Below, piece after piece: positions 8,416 to 16,677 of a stretch of DNA of 64,000 nucleotides. Position numbers and translations under genes: made by a program. The notes under the pieces were generated by a model. It was not told where the DNA came from. It saw only the letters and a list, made by a program, of their open reading frames with translations, and did no database searches. The stretch's first letter is position 1; every line of letters begins with the position of its first letter. The stretch comes from Bryobacteraceae bacterium (GTDB lineage: Bacteria; Acidobacteriota; Terriglobia; Bryobacterales; Bryobacteraceae): contig JAHCHE010000031.1 in NCBI GenBank assembly GCA_026129905.1, positions 1 to 64,000 on the forward strand, written 5' to 3'.

Positions 8416-9165
8416 TTATGCGAAACTGCGCCCGGTTTTCTGCCGGGCGGCGAACGTCGCGGCCGCCCAGAGCGCGCCGCCGCAAATCGCCGTTACCAGC
8501 AGCGATTCGCCGACGCCCGGCGAAGCGGGGTCCACCTGCCGGGTAAGCAACTGGCGCAGCGCCGACAACGAATAGGTGAGCGGATTGATCTTCATCAGCC
8601 AGCGCATCCATCCATGCGCGGTCGACATGCTGAACAGGGCGCCCGACACCATCCACAACGGTACCAGCACCAGGTTGATGATGGCGTGGAAGCCTTGCGA
8701 GGACTCCATCCGCCAGGCGATGAGGAATCCGAGCGCCGTCAGCGTGAACGAGATGAGGTACAGCGCCGCGATCGCTTCCAGCAACCCGGCCAAGCCGGGA
8801 CGCAGCCCCGCCAGCGGGAGAAACAGAAGCAGTATCAAGCCCTGCAGCCACGCCAGCGTCGACGACCCGAGCACTTTGCCGAGTACCATCGCGCTCCGCG
8901 GGGCCGGCGACACCAGCATCGACAGCAGAAATCCCTCGCGCCGGTCTTCGATCAGCGACATCGTGGAGAAGACGGCCGAAAACATCACCGTCAGCGTCAG
9001 GGCGCCGGGAAAAAAGAAGGCCAGGTTGCCGAAACCCGAGCCGATCACCAGCCAGAACACCAGCGGCGAACCAACGAAACCGAGAATGCGCGCCTTTTCC
9101 CGCCAGAAGCGGATCAGTTCGCGCCGCCACAGCGTCGCCACCGGGAGCCAGAATTTTCTACCCAT
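8416..9165 (-). CDS. ABC-2 type transporter permease
   Basis: A 249-residue inner-membrane permease with six predicted helices. It carries the ABC-2 signature region: a cytosolic N-terminus rich in arginine (WRRELIRFWREKARI), then GSPLVFWLVIGSGFG and SMSLIEDRREGFLLSMLVSP. It pairs with the ATPase directly upstream on the same strand (9 bases between them). Such pairs lie beside ctaA/ctaB in several bacterial oxidase-assembly clusters. The cargo is unknown and could be related to heme, copper or complex assembly. Confidence 0.85.
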   Translation of the reverse strand: MGRKFWLPVATLWRRELIRFWREKARILGFVGSPLVFWLVIGSGFGNLAFFFPGALTLTVMFSAVFSTMSLIEDRREGFLLSMLVSPAPRSAMVLGKVLGSSTLAWLQGLILLLFLPLAGLRPGLAGLLEAIAALYLISFTLTALGFLIAWRMESSQGFHAIINLVLVPLWMVSGALFSMSTAHGWMRWLMKINPLTYSLSALRQLLTRQVDPASPGVGESLLVTAICGGALWAAATFAARQKTGRSFA

Positions 9166-9174
9166 CCACCGGCC

Positions 9175-10086
9175 TCAATCGATGCCGACTCCGGTTTCAT
9201 CGAGGAAGACGTCCTCGAGGGTCGGCTTGTGCAGCGCAATCGACTGCACCGCGCCCGGCAGCGCCTCAACCACTTCGGTCACGAACCGGTGGCCGTTGCC
9301 GATCTCTACGCGGAGGGTTCCGTCCCGCACCTGCGGCGCGACGCCGAAGCGATCCACCAGGCGCTGGCGCACCGCTTGCGGGTCGGCCACTTCCAACACG
9401 ACGACGTCGCCGCCAACCCGCGCCTTCAGTTCCGCCGGAGCGCCCTCGGCGACGCGCTTGCCCTGGTGCACCAGCAGCAGGCGGTCGCAGTGCTCGGCTT
9501 CATCCAGCAGGTGCGTCGTCAGGAGAACCGTGACGCCCTGTTCGTTTCGCAACTCTTGCACATATTCGGTCAATTCGCGCCGCGCGCCCGGATCCAGGCC
9601 GGTGGACGGCTCGTCCATCAGCAGGACGCTCGGCCGGTGCAGCAGCGCCTTGGCGATTTCGACCCGCCGGCGGAGCCCTCCCGAGAGGGTTTCGACAAGG
9701 TCGCGGCGCCGGTCGGTCAGGCCGAGGCGGCGCAGCGCGTCGTCGATGCGGCCCTTCAACACGCTGCCCGACAGGCCATAGAGGTGGCCCTGGCTGGCGA
9801 GGTTCTCCTCCACCCGCAGCTTCTTATCCAGGCTCTGCGACTGGAACACGACGCCGATCCGCGCGCGCACTTGGTCCGGCTGGCGCTCGACGTCGAAGCC
9901 GGCGATCGCCGCCCGTCCTTCCGCCGGCGCCATCATGGTGGCCAGAATGCGGAACAGCGTCGACTTGCCCCCGCCGTTCGGTCCCAGGATGCCGTAAACC
10001 GTCCCTTCCGCAACCTGGAAACTCAACCCGGAAAGCGCCGCCCGCCCCTTGTAGCGGTGACTCAGATTCTCGACCGAGATAATCAC
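9175..10086 (-). CDS. ABC transporter ATP-binding protein
   Basis: The 303-residue nucleotide-binding partner of the ABC-2 permease. Walker A is GPNGGGKST (35-43), the signature is LSGGLRRRVE, Walker B is VLLMDEPSTGLDP and the H-loop histidine is in LLTTHLLDEAE. The C-terminal third is the extension usual in DrrA/NatA-like exporters. The start overlaps the end of ctaB by four bases, so translation is probably coupled. The arrangement implies an export function linked to oxidase assembly, but resistance-type export is an alternative. Confidence 0.88.
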   Translation of the reverse strand: MIISVENLSHRYKGRAALSGLSFQVAEGTVYGILGPNGGGKSTLFRILATMMAPAEGRAAIAGFDVERQPDQVRARIGVVFQSQSLDKKLRVEENLASQGHLYGLSGSVLKGRIDDALRRLGLTDRRRDLVETLSGGLRRRVEIAKALLHRPSVLLMDEPSTGLDPGARRELTEYVQELRNEQGVTVLLTTHLLDEAEHCDRLLLVHQGKRVAEGAPAELKARVGGDVVVLEVADPQAVRQRLVDRFGVAPQVRDGTLRVEIGNGHRFVTEVVEALPGAVQSIALHKPTLEDVFLDETGVGID

Positions 10087-10931
10087 AGACCGGGCCTATC
10101 CAACAGCATCAATCCATACAACAGCGGCAGGTAGATCACGGAAGCCAGCAGGACTCGTCGCGCGCGGGCGATGGTGCGGTCCATCGCCACCCGTATCCCC
10201 GAGTAGAGGAAGTAGAAGCCCAGCAGCAGCGCGCCGGCGAGGTAGAGACCGCCCGTCATCGACAGGAACGCCGGCGCCAGGCTTACGGGAATCAGCAGCG
10301 CGGACGAGTAGAGGATGTGCCGCGCCGTTGACTCGCCGTCGGGTTCCACCACCGGCAGCATTCGTATGCCCGCCCTAGCATAGTCGTCGCGGTACATCCA
10401 GGCGATGGAATAGAAATGGGGGAACTGCCAAATGAACAGGATGGCGTACAGGATCCACGCGTCCGTCGTCAGCGTTCCGGCCGCCGCCGCGTAGCCGATC
10501 AGCGGCGGCATTGCGCCGGGGATCGCGCCGATCGTGGTCGAGTGGGGCGAGCGCCGCTTCATCGGCGTGTAGATCAGCAGATAGCTCGCCATCGTGAACA
10601 GACCGAGAAGCGCGCTGAGTAGGTTCGCGCCGTACGCCAGTTCGGCGAAGCCGGCTGCCGAGAGCAGCAGCCCCCAGGCCAGGGCGCGCGGCGGCGTCAG
10701 CCTGCCGGAGGGGAGCGGACGGGCTTTGGTCCGGCGCATTCGGGCGTCGGCTTCCCGCTCGTACCATTGATTCAAAGCGGCCGTACCGGACGCAATCAAT
10801 CCCGTTCCGAGCATCGTGTGCAGGAAGACGAGCCAACTTCCACCGTGGGAACCGAAGAAATACCCGATCGCCGTGCTCATCAGAATGAGCCAGGTGATGC
10901 GCGGCTTGGTCAGCTCGATATATGGCTTCAT
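10083..10931 (-). CDS. ctaB: Protoheme IX farnesyltransferase (heme O synthase)
   Basis: CtaB/Cox10 attaches a farnesyl group to heme B to give heme O, the precursor of heme A. The protein has 282 residues and about eight to nine membrane helices. The first prenyl-binding aspartate-rich motif is NQWYEREADARMRRTKARPL, and LIYTPMKRRSPHSTTIGAIP is the second conserved loop. It overlaps ctaA upstream and the ABC ATPase downstream by four bases each, a tight operon with heme A synthase. Confidence 0.95.
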   Translation of the reverse strand: MKPYIELTKPRITWLILMSTAIGYFFGSHGGSWLVFLHTMLGTGLIASGTAALNQWYEREADARMRRTKARPLPSGRLTPPRALAWGLLLSAAGFAELAYGANLLSALLGLFTMASYLLIYTPMKRRSPHSTTIGAIPGAMPPLIGYAAAAGTLTTDAWILYAILFIWQFPHFYSIAWMYRDDYARAGIRMLPVVEPDGESTARHILYSSALLIPVSLAPAFLSMTGGLYLAGALLLGFYFLYSGIRVAMDRTIARARRVLLASVIYLPLLYGLMLLDRPGL

Positions 10932-11830
10932 GAAGCAACGGAGACGGCGCTAATCCGCTCGGCCAGCGGCGGCCGCGCATTGCGAACCACCTGGATGGCG
11001 AAGACGACGCTCGATGCCAGCGTGACGGCGCCGAGCGCGACGTGTAAGACCGTGAACGCCACCATCACCGGCAGCGGCTGAATGCTGTCGGAAGTATAGA
11101 TGCGGCTCATGTACGCGGCGATTCCGGCCAACACCTGAACCATCGTGATTAGCAGCATCGCGAGCGCCGCCCGCCGCATCGGACGGTGCTGCGGGAATTG
11201 CTGCAAGGCGAACATGGCCACGATCAGCACGACGCCGGCCACAATGATCGCGCCCACCACGTGCGGCACCAGGCCGAGCGCCCCGTGACGATACGCCGCT
11301 CCGAGCGCAAGCTGGGCGAACACCGTCAGCGCGGCCAGAACGGCCAGCGATCGCAGCGGCGGCGAGCCCGTGTCCTCCACCACTTCGGGTCCGCGCTTCC
11401 ATCCGGCGGACGTAAAGAGCGCGAAGCAGACCGTCAGCGTGAAGAAAAGCTGCGCCAGGCACGCATGGCTGATGCTGACCGGCTTGGGTAAAAGGAAGAG
11501 CACCGTCATGCCGCCGAGCACTCCCTGCACGATTACCGCGCCAAGCGCGATCCACCCAAGCTTCCGCATCCAGCCGCGTTCCTCGGTCTTCCACATCCAC
11601 ACCGCGAGGATGATGGTAAGGAAGCCGACGGTTGTCGCAACCATGCGGTGCCCGTGTTCATAGAAGATGCCGCCCTTCATCTCGTCGGGCATCAGCTTGC
11701 CGTAGGAGAGCGGCCAGTCCGGTACCGACAGGCCGGCGTCGTTGCTGGTGACGGACGCGCCCGCCACTACCAGGAAGAGCGTGCAGACGGCGAGAACAAC
11801 GCAGTAGAAATGCAGCCACCTGTTGTACAT
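10928..11830 (-). CDS. ctaA: Heme A synthase
   Basis: CtaA/Cox15 oxidises the C8 methyl of heme O to give heme A for aa3-type oxidases. Eight membrane helices are predicted. Conserved elements are TSNDAGLSVPDWPL in the first loop, EHGHRMVATTVG with heme-ligand histidines, and LFFTLTVCFALF. The ATG at 11828-11830 is preferred: it begins directly at the first helix (MYNRWLHFYCVV). A start 60 bases upstream would add a cysteine-rich tail not typical of the family. It is the first gene of the six-gene assembly operon. Confidence 0.93.
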   Translation of the reverse strand: MYNRWLHFYCVVLAVCTLFLVVAGASVTSNDAGLSVPDWPLSYGKLMPDEMKGGIFYEHGHRMVATTVGFLTIILAVWMWKTEERGWMRKLGWIALGAVIVQGVLGGMTVLFLLPKPVSISHACLAQLFFTLTVCFALFTSAGWKRGPEVVEDTGSPPLRSLAVLAALTVFAQLALGAAYRHGALGLVPHVVGAIIVAGVVLIVAMFALQQFPQHRPMRRAALAMLLITMVQVLAGIAAYMSRIYTSDSIQPLPVMVAFTVLHVALGAVTLASSVVFAIQVVRNARPPLAERISAVSVAS

Positions 11831-11914
11831 AGTGATCAATGATAGGCAAGCGGAAGCGCAAGCGCCAGTGCATCTCCCGCCCGACACCATTCTACCCTGG
11901 GCGCGCGGGCCGCT

Positions 11915-12412
11915 TCAGGACGGCTCTCGCTCGGGCCGGACGATGGTTGCCACCGCCTGCGCTTCGGCGGACCGGCCCTCGCCTACGGGCCCCACTTTCT
12001 CGGCCGTTTTGAATTTCAGCGATACGCGGTCGAGTTCCAGTCCAAGCGTCGCCGCAAGGCTTTCACGGATTGCGGCGCGGTAGTCCTTCAGCTTGGGCCG
12101 CTCGAGGATCACCGTGGCGTCGACGTGCACCAGTCGATACCCCTTTTCCGTCAGCAGGCGGAGAGCGTGCTCGAGAAAGCGGTCGCTGGAAGCGCCGCTC
12201 CAGCGCGGGTCGCTATCCGGGAAGTGCATGCCGATATCGCCCAGGCTCGCGGCGCCAAGAAGCGCGTCGGTGACGGCGTGCAACAGCACGTCGGCGTCGG
12301 AGTGTCCCTCCAGTCCGAGTTCCGACGGAACCGCGACGCCTCCGAGAATCAGCGCGCGTCCCGGCGCCAGCCGGTGGACATCCCAGCCGATGCCGGTTCG
12401 ATACTCGCCCAC
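11915..12412 (-). CDS. ispF: 2-C-methyl-D-erythritol 2,4-cyclodiphosphate synthase
   Basis: IspF makes the cyclic diphosphate in the MEP pathway to isoprenoids. It has 165 residues, the usual length. Zinc ligands are in GWDVHRL near the N-terminus and the GHSDADVLLHA motif is intact; the C-terminal TAEKVG substrate loop and a conserved ending are present. The start is GTG at 12410-12412, immediately after the ispD stop with no gap, so the two are coupled. The isoprenoid pathway also serves uppS and the heme farnesyl transfer elsewhere in this window. Confidence 0.95.
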   Translation of the reverse strand: MGEYRTGIGWDVHRLAPGRALILGGVAVPSELGLEGHSDADVLLHAVTDALLGAASLGDIGMHFPDSDPRWSGASSDRFLEHALRLLTEKGYRLVHVDATVILERPKLKDYRAAIRESLAATLGLELDRVSLKFKTAEKVGPVGEGRSAEAQAVATIVRPEREPS

Positions 12413-13138
12413 TCAGGAGGCCTTCCGCTGGGCCGCTTCTTCGGCGAGGAAGAGCTGGGCCAATTCCATGTCGCTCGGCTTGGTGATTTTGATGTTGCGG
12501 TCGCTCCCCGGGACGACGCTGACTTCCACTTTTTCCAGCCGCTCCACCAGGCTGGATTCGTCGGTGCCGGTGAAGTTGTCCTCGCGCGCCTTGGCAAACG
12601 CCTCGCGCAGCAGATCGAGCCGGAAGACTTGCGGCGTTTGCGTCAGCACCAGCCGTTCCCTCGGCAGCGTCGCCCGCACTTTGGTGAGGTGCACCTGTTT
12701 CACCGTGTCCACCGGCACGATGCCGACAATCGCCGCTCCCGTCTCGTACGCGGCCTCGATCACCTGGCGCAGGATCTCCTGGTCGATGAACGGCCGCACC
12801 GCGTCGTGCACCGCCACAAGGTCCGTATCCGGCGAGACGCGCGCCAGCGCGTTCTCCACCGACTGTTGCCGGCTGTCGCCGCCTTCCACCAGGTGAACCG
12901 GCTTGCCCGGTTGCTCCCGTTCCAGGTACTGGCCCACCCACTCGAGATCCTCCTGCCGGAGCGATACGAAAATCTCGGTCACCAGCGGGCACGCCAGGAA
13001 CTTGCGCACCGTGTGCATCAGGATGGGCGAACCCTCCAGCAGCATGAACTGCTTACGGCTGGTCCCGGTCTTCTCGGGAGCGGCGGGCCGCATCCGGATG
13101 CCCAAGCCGGCGGAGGGCAGTATGCAGGCGACTTTCAT
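12413..13138 (-). CDS. ispD: 2-C-methyl-D-erythritol 4-phosphate cytidylyltransferase
   Basis: IspD transfers CMP to methylerythritol 4-phosphate. The enzyme is 241 residues from the ATG at 13136-13138. The nucleotide-binding loop PSAGLGIRMRPAAPEKTG is followed by RKQF, and the catalytic region is VAVHDAVRPFI with downstream TQTPQVFRLDLL and GTDESSLVE. A longer open frame upstream has no family similarity, which decides the start. The gene is divergent from the TonB receptor and directly precedes ispF. Confidence 0.94.
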   Translation of the reverse strand: MKVACILPSAGLGIRMRPAAPEKTGTSRKQFMLLEGSPILMHTVRKFLACPLVTEIFVSLRQEDLEWVGQYLEREQPGKPVHLVEGGDSRQQSVENALARVSPDTDLVAVHDAVRPFIDQEILRQVIEAAYETGAAIVGIVPVDTVKQVHLTKVRATLPRERLVLTQTPQVFRLDLLREAFAKAREDNFTGTDESSLVERLEKVEVSVVPGSDRNIKITKPSDMELAQLFLAEEAAQRKAS

Positions 13139-13283
13139 GGCGGAGAACAATACCAGATTATTCCACTCCGCGCGCCCGCCGCAGGATTTTTTCGGTCTGG
13201 TCCGGGCGGCTTCCCCGGGCGCGAGGCCCCGCGCCACCGCTCGCCGACGGAGGGCCGGACCAGGAAGGGCCGGAAAAGAACTC

Positions 13284-13313
13284 TTGACGGAGAGCGGCGT
13301 CCGGGCGTATAAG
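13284..13313 (+). promoter_or_regulatory. Sigma-70-like promoter of the TonB-receptor gene
   Basis: TTGACG at 13284-13289 and TATAAG at 13308-13313, separated by 18 bases, lie 56 bases upstream of the receptor ATG on the same strand. Five of six bases match the consensus in each box. Transcription would begin near 13320, just before a small hairpin. Confidence 0.6.
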
Positions 13314-13326
13314 TAGGTCAAGGGGC

Positions 13327-13344
13327 GGCGCATTTTAGTGCGCC
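13327..13344 (+). repeat. Hairpin in the leader of the TonB-receptor mRNA
   Basis: GGCGCA and TGCGCC form a perfect six-pair stem with a TTTTAG loop, ending 24 bases before the receptor ATG and upstream of the GGGGGG ribosome-binding region. It could protect the message or modulate translation. It is too short to call a riboswitch. Confidence 0.4.
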
Positions 13345-13368
13345 CATCTAGAACAGCAGGGGGGGAAA

Positions 13369-16300
13369 ATGAAACGCGCATTACGGCCGTTGTGTCTCTT
13401 GTCCATTCTGCTTCTGGTTCCGTCAGCGCGCCTGTCAAGTCAGGCGAATTACGGAAATATCATCGGCACGATCACGGATCCCGCGGGGGGCGTTGTGCCG
13501 AATGCCAAGATCACGATCGTCAGCGAGGAGCGCGGCGTCGTCTCCTCGACGGCGACGAATGAATCCGGCAACTTCACGCAAACGCACCTTGTCACAGGCA
13601 GCTATCGCGTGGAAATCGAAGCGCCCGGATTTCAGCGCCACGTGCAGAGCGGCGTGCAGGTCGGCGTCGACCGATCCACGCGGCTCGATGTTCAGCTCCA
13701 GGTCGGTGCGGTTACGGAGGAAGTAACGGTGAGCGGCATTGCGCCCGCGCTGGTTACCGACCGCGCCGAGGTCAGCGTCGGCCTGCAAACCGAACAGGTG
13801 AACGAATTGCCGACGCTGAACCGGAATCTCACGTCGCTGCAACTGCTGCTGCCCGGCTCGCAGAAAATGCACTGGCAGCACGCCACCAGCGAGAATCCGC
13901 AAGGCGGAATCCAGATCAACAACAACGGTCAGGATTTCGGATCCACCAACTTCACCATCGACGGGATGGACAACAACGATCCGGTGCTCGGCATCATCGT
14001 GGTGAATCCCTCCATCGACTCGGTCGGCGAGTACAAGTACACGACGGGCAATTTCGACGCCGAATTCGCGCAGGCAGGCGGCGCCGTCATCCAGGTGGTC
14101 ACCAAGTCGGGGACCAACGAACTGCATGGCAGCTTGTTCGAGTTTCTGCAGAACGACATCTTTAACGCCCGCAATCCGTTCAGCGAGCCTACCGGCCCTC
14201 CGCCGCTGCGATGGAACCAGTTCGGCGGCTCCCTCGGCGGACCTATAAAGAAAGACAACCTTTTCGTCTTCGGCGATTACCAGGGCACGCGCCGCCGCAC
14301 CGGCGCATCGCTGCTCACTACGGTTCCCAGCAACCGCGTCCGTAACGGGGACTTCAGCAACTTCAGCGTGCCCATCTTCGATCCCGCCACCGGCGACCCC
14401 AGCGGGGCCGGACGGACGCCGTTTGCGAACAACCAAATCCCGGCCGATCGCATCTCCGCGCCCGCCAGAAACCTTCTGTCGTTATTGCCGCAGCCGAACT
14501 TCGGCGCGCCCGACCTGGAGCAGAACAACTACACGGCGTCGGGTTCGGAGGCTTTCGACAGCGATCAGTTCAACATCAAAGTCGACCACTACGCCACCGA
14601 CAAGTGGAAGTATTTCGTCCGGTATTCGTTCGCGGACTTCGAGAAGCTGTCTCCGCCGGCGTTCGGTCCCCGGGCGGGCGGCCCGGCATTGGGCGGCCTC
14701 GGATTCGCGGGCACGTCACAGGTGCGCAATCAGAACCTGGTGGGCAGCGCGAACTATGTCGTCGCGCCGACGCTGCTGACCGATTTTCGAGCCGGGTTTT
14801 CGCGCTACAACGTGAATGTACTGCCGCTCGATTTCGGGACGAACGCGGGCGAGGAACTGGGCATTCCGAACGTGAACCTGCCGAACCGTCCGGACACCTC
14901 GGGCATACCGTCATTCGTGGTCGAAGGCAACGGGGCCTTCCGCCAGGGGTTCAGCCTCGCGGTGAACAACTGCAACTGTCCTCTCCAGCAGCGCGAGCAT
15001 GTTTTTCAGTTCGTGAATAACTGGACGAAAATCAGCGGCAATCACACCCTGAAATGGGGGGGCGATTTCCGGCACGCGCGCAACATCCGCATTCCCAGCG
15101 ACCGGCGCCGCAACGGCCAGTTCGTCTTCAACCAGGCGGTGACGGGCAATCCCGCCGTCCCCGGCTCCGGTCTCGGCCCGGCGACGTTCCTGCTGGGTCT
15201 GCCGAGCGGCTTCGAGCGTTTCGCGCAGACGGCCACCGACGCGCAGGACGCCCAGAACCGCATGTTCTACTTTGCCCAGGACACCTGGCGGATCACGCAG
15301 GGACTGACGCTGAGCCTGGGCCTGCGCTGGGATACCTGGTTCCCGAACTACAGCGTGAACCGCGGGCAGGGTTCGCAGTACGACGTGACCACGAACACGG
15401 TGGTGGTAGCGGGAGTGGGCGACAACACGCGCTCGTCGAATTTCGAAACGCAGTGGACGAATTTCTCGCCGCGGATCGCGATCGCCTACCAAGTGACGCG
15501 TAAAACGGTGATCCGAACGGGCATCGGCCGCAGCTATTTCCAGGAGATTTTCGGGAACACGTTCAACAATACCGCCAACGGGTATCCGACGCTGATCAAC
15601 CAGCAGCTCGCGCAGACGAACCTGTATACGCCGCTGTTCGAGCTGTCGCAAGGTCCTCCGCCGATCGTTTTCCCGGACGTGCCGGAGAACGGGCTGCTCC
15701 AGTTGCCGAACGGCATCGGACAGTCGTACCGGCCGCGCGACCTCGCCTACTCGTACGTGGACTCCTGGAACTTCTCCGTCGAGCGGCTGATCGGCCAGGA
15801 CGTCACCGCGACGGTGTCTTACGTCGGCAACATCGGGCACAACCTCCGGCAGGGTATCCCGCTGAACCAGGCCATTCCCGGCCCGGGACCGTTGAACCCC
15901 CGCCGCCCGCTGTTCAATCGATTCGGCCTGACGCAGGGCATCACCGACGCCAGCACCAAGGGCAGCAACAACTACAACTCGCTCCAGACGAAACTCAACA
16001 AGCGCTTTTCGCGGAACTTCTCCCTGTTGGCCACCTACACGTGGTCCAAGACGATCGACAACTCGCAGGGCCTGCTGTTGAGCAACCGGCTCAACCGCGC
16101 GGTGGCCGAATTCGACCGCGCGCACGTCGCCACCATCGGGCACACGCTGGCGCTACCGTTCGGTCCGGGACAACCGCTGCTCAATACCGTGAGCGGCTTT
16201 GGGCGGCATATTGTCGAAGGGTGGCAGCTTTCCGGGGTGTCGTTGTTCCAGAGCGGGCGGCCCTTCTCGCCGACCCTCAGCAACAACGCGTCGCTCAACG

Positions 16301-16677
16301 CCGATGCCGGGCTGCGGCCGGACCAGGTTCCCGGTTCCGATCCGTCCGAAGTTCCCGGGGGGCAGAATCGAGACCGCTGGTTCGAGCCGTCGGTCTTCAG
16401 CATTCCGGCGCCGTTTCAGTTCGGCAACGCAGGCCGCAACTCTATCCGCGGACCCGGCCAGGTGCAACTGGACTGGGCATTACACAAAGCGTTCCGCTTC
16501 ACCGAGACGAAGCGGCTGACCTTCCGGTGGGAGGTTTTCAACTTCATCAATCGCGCGAACCTGAATATCCCGAACACCAATATCGACGCCGGAGCGGGAG
16601 CGTTGGCGCGGATCACCGCCCTGGAGACCGGCGCGAACATGCGTAACATGCAACTGGGACTGCGTTTTGATTTTTGA
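13369..16677 (+). CDS. Oar-like TonB-dependent receptor with carboxypeptidase regulatory domain
   Basis: A 1,102-residue outer-membrane protein of the very large Oar-like family expanded in Acidobacteria. A signal peptide (about 1-25) is followed by a carboxypeptidase-regulatory-like beta domain (ANYGNIIGTITDPAGGVVPN). A plug-like region follows (ELPTLNRNLTSLQLLLPGSQ; FTIDGMDNNDPVLG; VIQVVTKSGTNELHGSLFEF), then a long beta-barrel ending LGLRFDF with the terminal phenylalanine needed for barrel insertion. It probably takes up oligosaccharide or another polymer breakdown product. The next gene, overlapping by 11 bases, is a six-hairpin glycosidase-like protein, so import and hydrolysis are likely linked. 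Ligand is inferred only. Confidence 0.9.
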   Translation: MKRALRPLCLLSILLLVPSARLSSQANYGNIIGTITDPAGGVVPNAKITIVSEERGVVSSTATNESGNFTQTHLVTGSYRVEIEAPGFQRHVQSGVQVGVDRSTRLDVQLQVGAVTEEVTVSGIAPALVTDRAEVSVGLQTEQVNELPTLNRNLTSLQLLLPGSQKMHWQHATSENPQGGIQINNNGQDFGSTNFTIDGMDNNDPVLGIIVVNPSIDSVGEYKYTTGNFDAEFAQAGGAVIQVVTKSGTNELHGSLFEFLQNDIFNARNPFSEPTGPPPLRWNQFGGSLGGPIKKDNLFVFGDYQGTRRRTGASLLTTVPSNRVRNGDFSNFSVPIFDPATGDPSGAGRTPFANNQIPADRISAPARNLLSLLPQPNFGAPDLEQNNYTASGSEAFDSDQFNIKVDHYATDKWKYFVRYSFADFEKLSPPAFGPRAGGPALGGLGFAGTSQVRNQNLVGSANYVVAPTLLTDFRAGFSRYNVNVLPLDFGTNAGEELGIPNVNLPNRPDTSGIPSFVVEGNGAFRQGFSLAVNNCNCPLQQREHVFQFVNNWTKISGNHTLKWGGDFRHARNIRIPSDRRRNGQFVFNQAVTGNPAVPGSGLGPATFLLGLPSGFERFAQTATDAQDAQNRMFYFAQDTWRITQGLTLSLGLRWDTWFPNYSVNRGQGSQYDVTTNTVVVAGVGDNTRSSNFETQWTNFSPRIAIAYQVTRKTVIRTGIGRSYFQEIFGNTFNNTANGYPTLINQQLAQTNLYTPLFELSQGPPPIVFPDVPENGLLQLPNGIGQSYRPRDLAYSYVDSWNFSVERLIGQDVTATVSYVGNIGHNLRQGIPLNQAIPGPGPLNPRRPLFNRFGLTQGITDASTKGSNNYNSLQTKLNKRFSRNFSLLATYTWSKTIDNSQGLLLSNRLNRAVAEFDRAHVATIGHTLALPFGPGQPLLNTVSGFGRHIVEGWQLSGVSLFQSGRPFSPTLSNNASLNADAGLRPDQVPGSDPSEVPGGQNRDRWFEPSVFSIPAPFQFGNAGRNSIRGPGQVQLDWALHKAFRFTETKRLTFRWEVFNFINRANLNIPNTNIDAGAGALARITALETGANMRNMQLGLRFDF

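Noticed and set aside
8362-10134. A 590-codon open frame on the plus strand across the ABC transporter genes
   Set aside because: It is the antisense shadow of two well-supported minus-strand genes with Walker motifs; its protein is arginine/histidine/glutamine-rich and matches no family.
12125-13312. A 395-codon plus-strand open frame over ispF-ispD
   Set aside because: Antisense of two complete MEP-pathway genes; no start context or family similarity.
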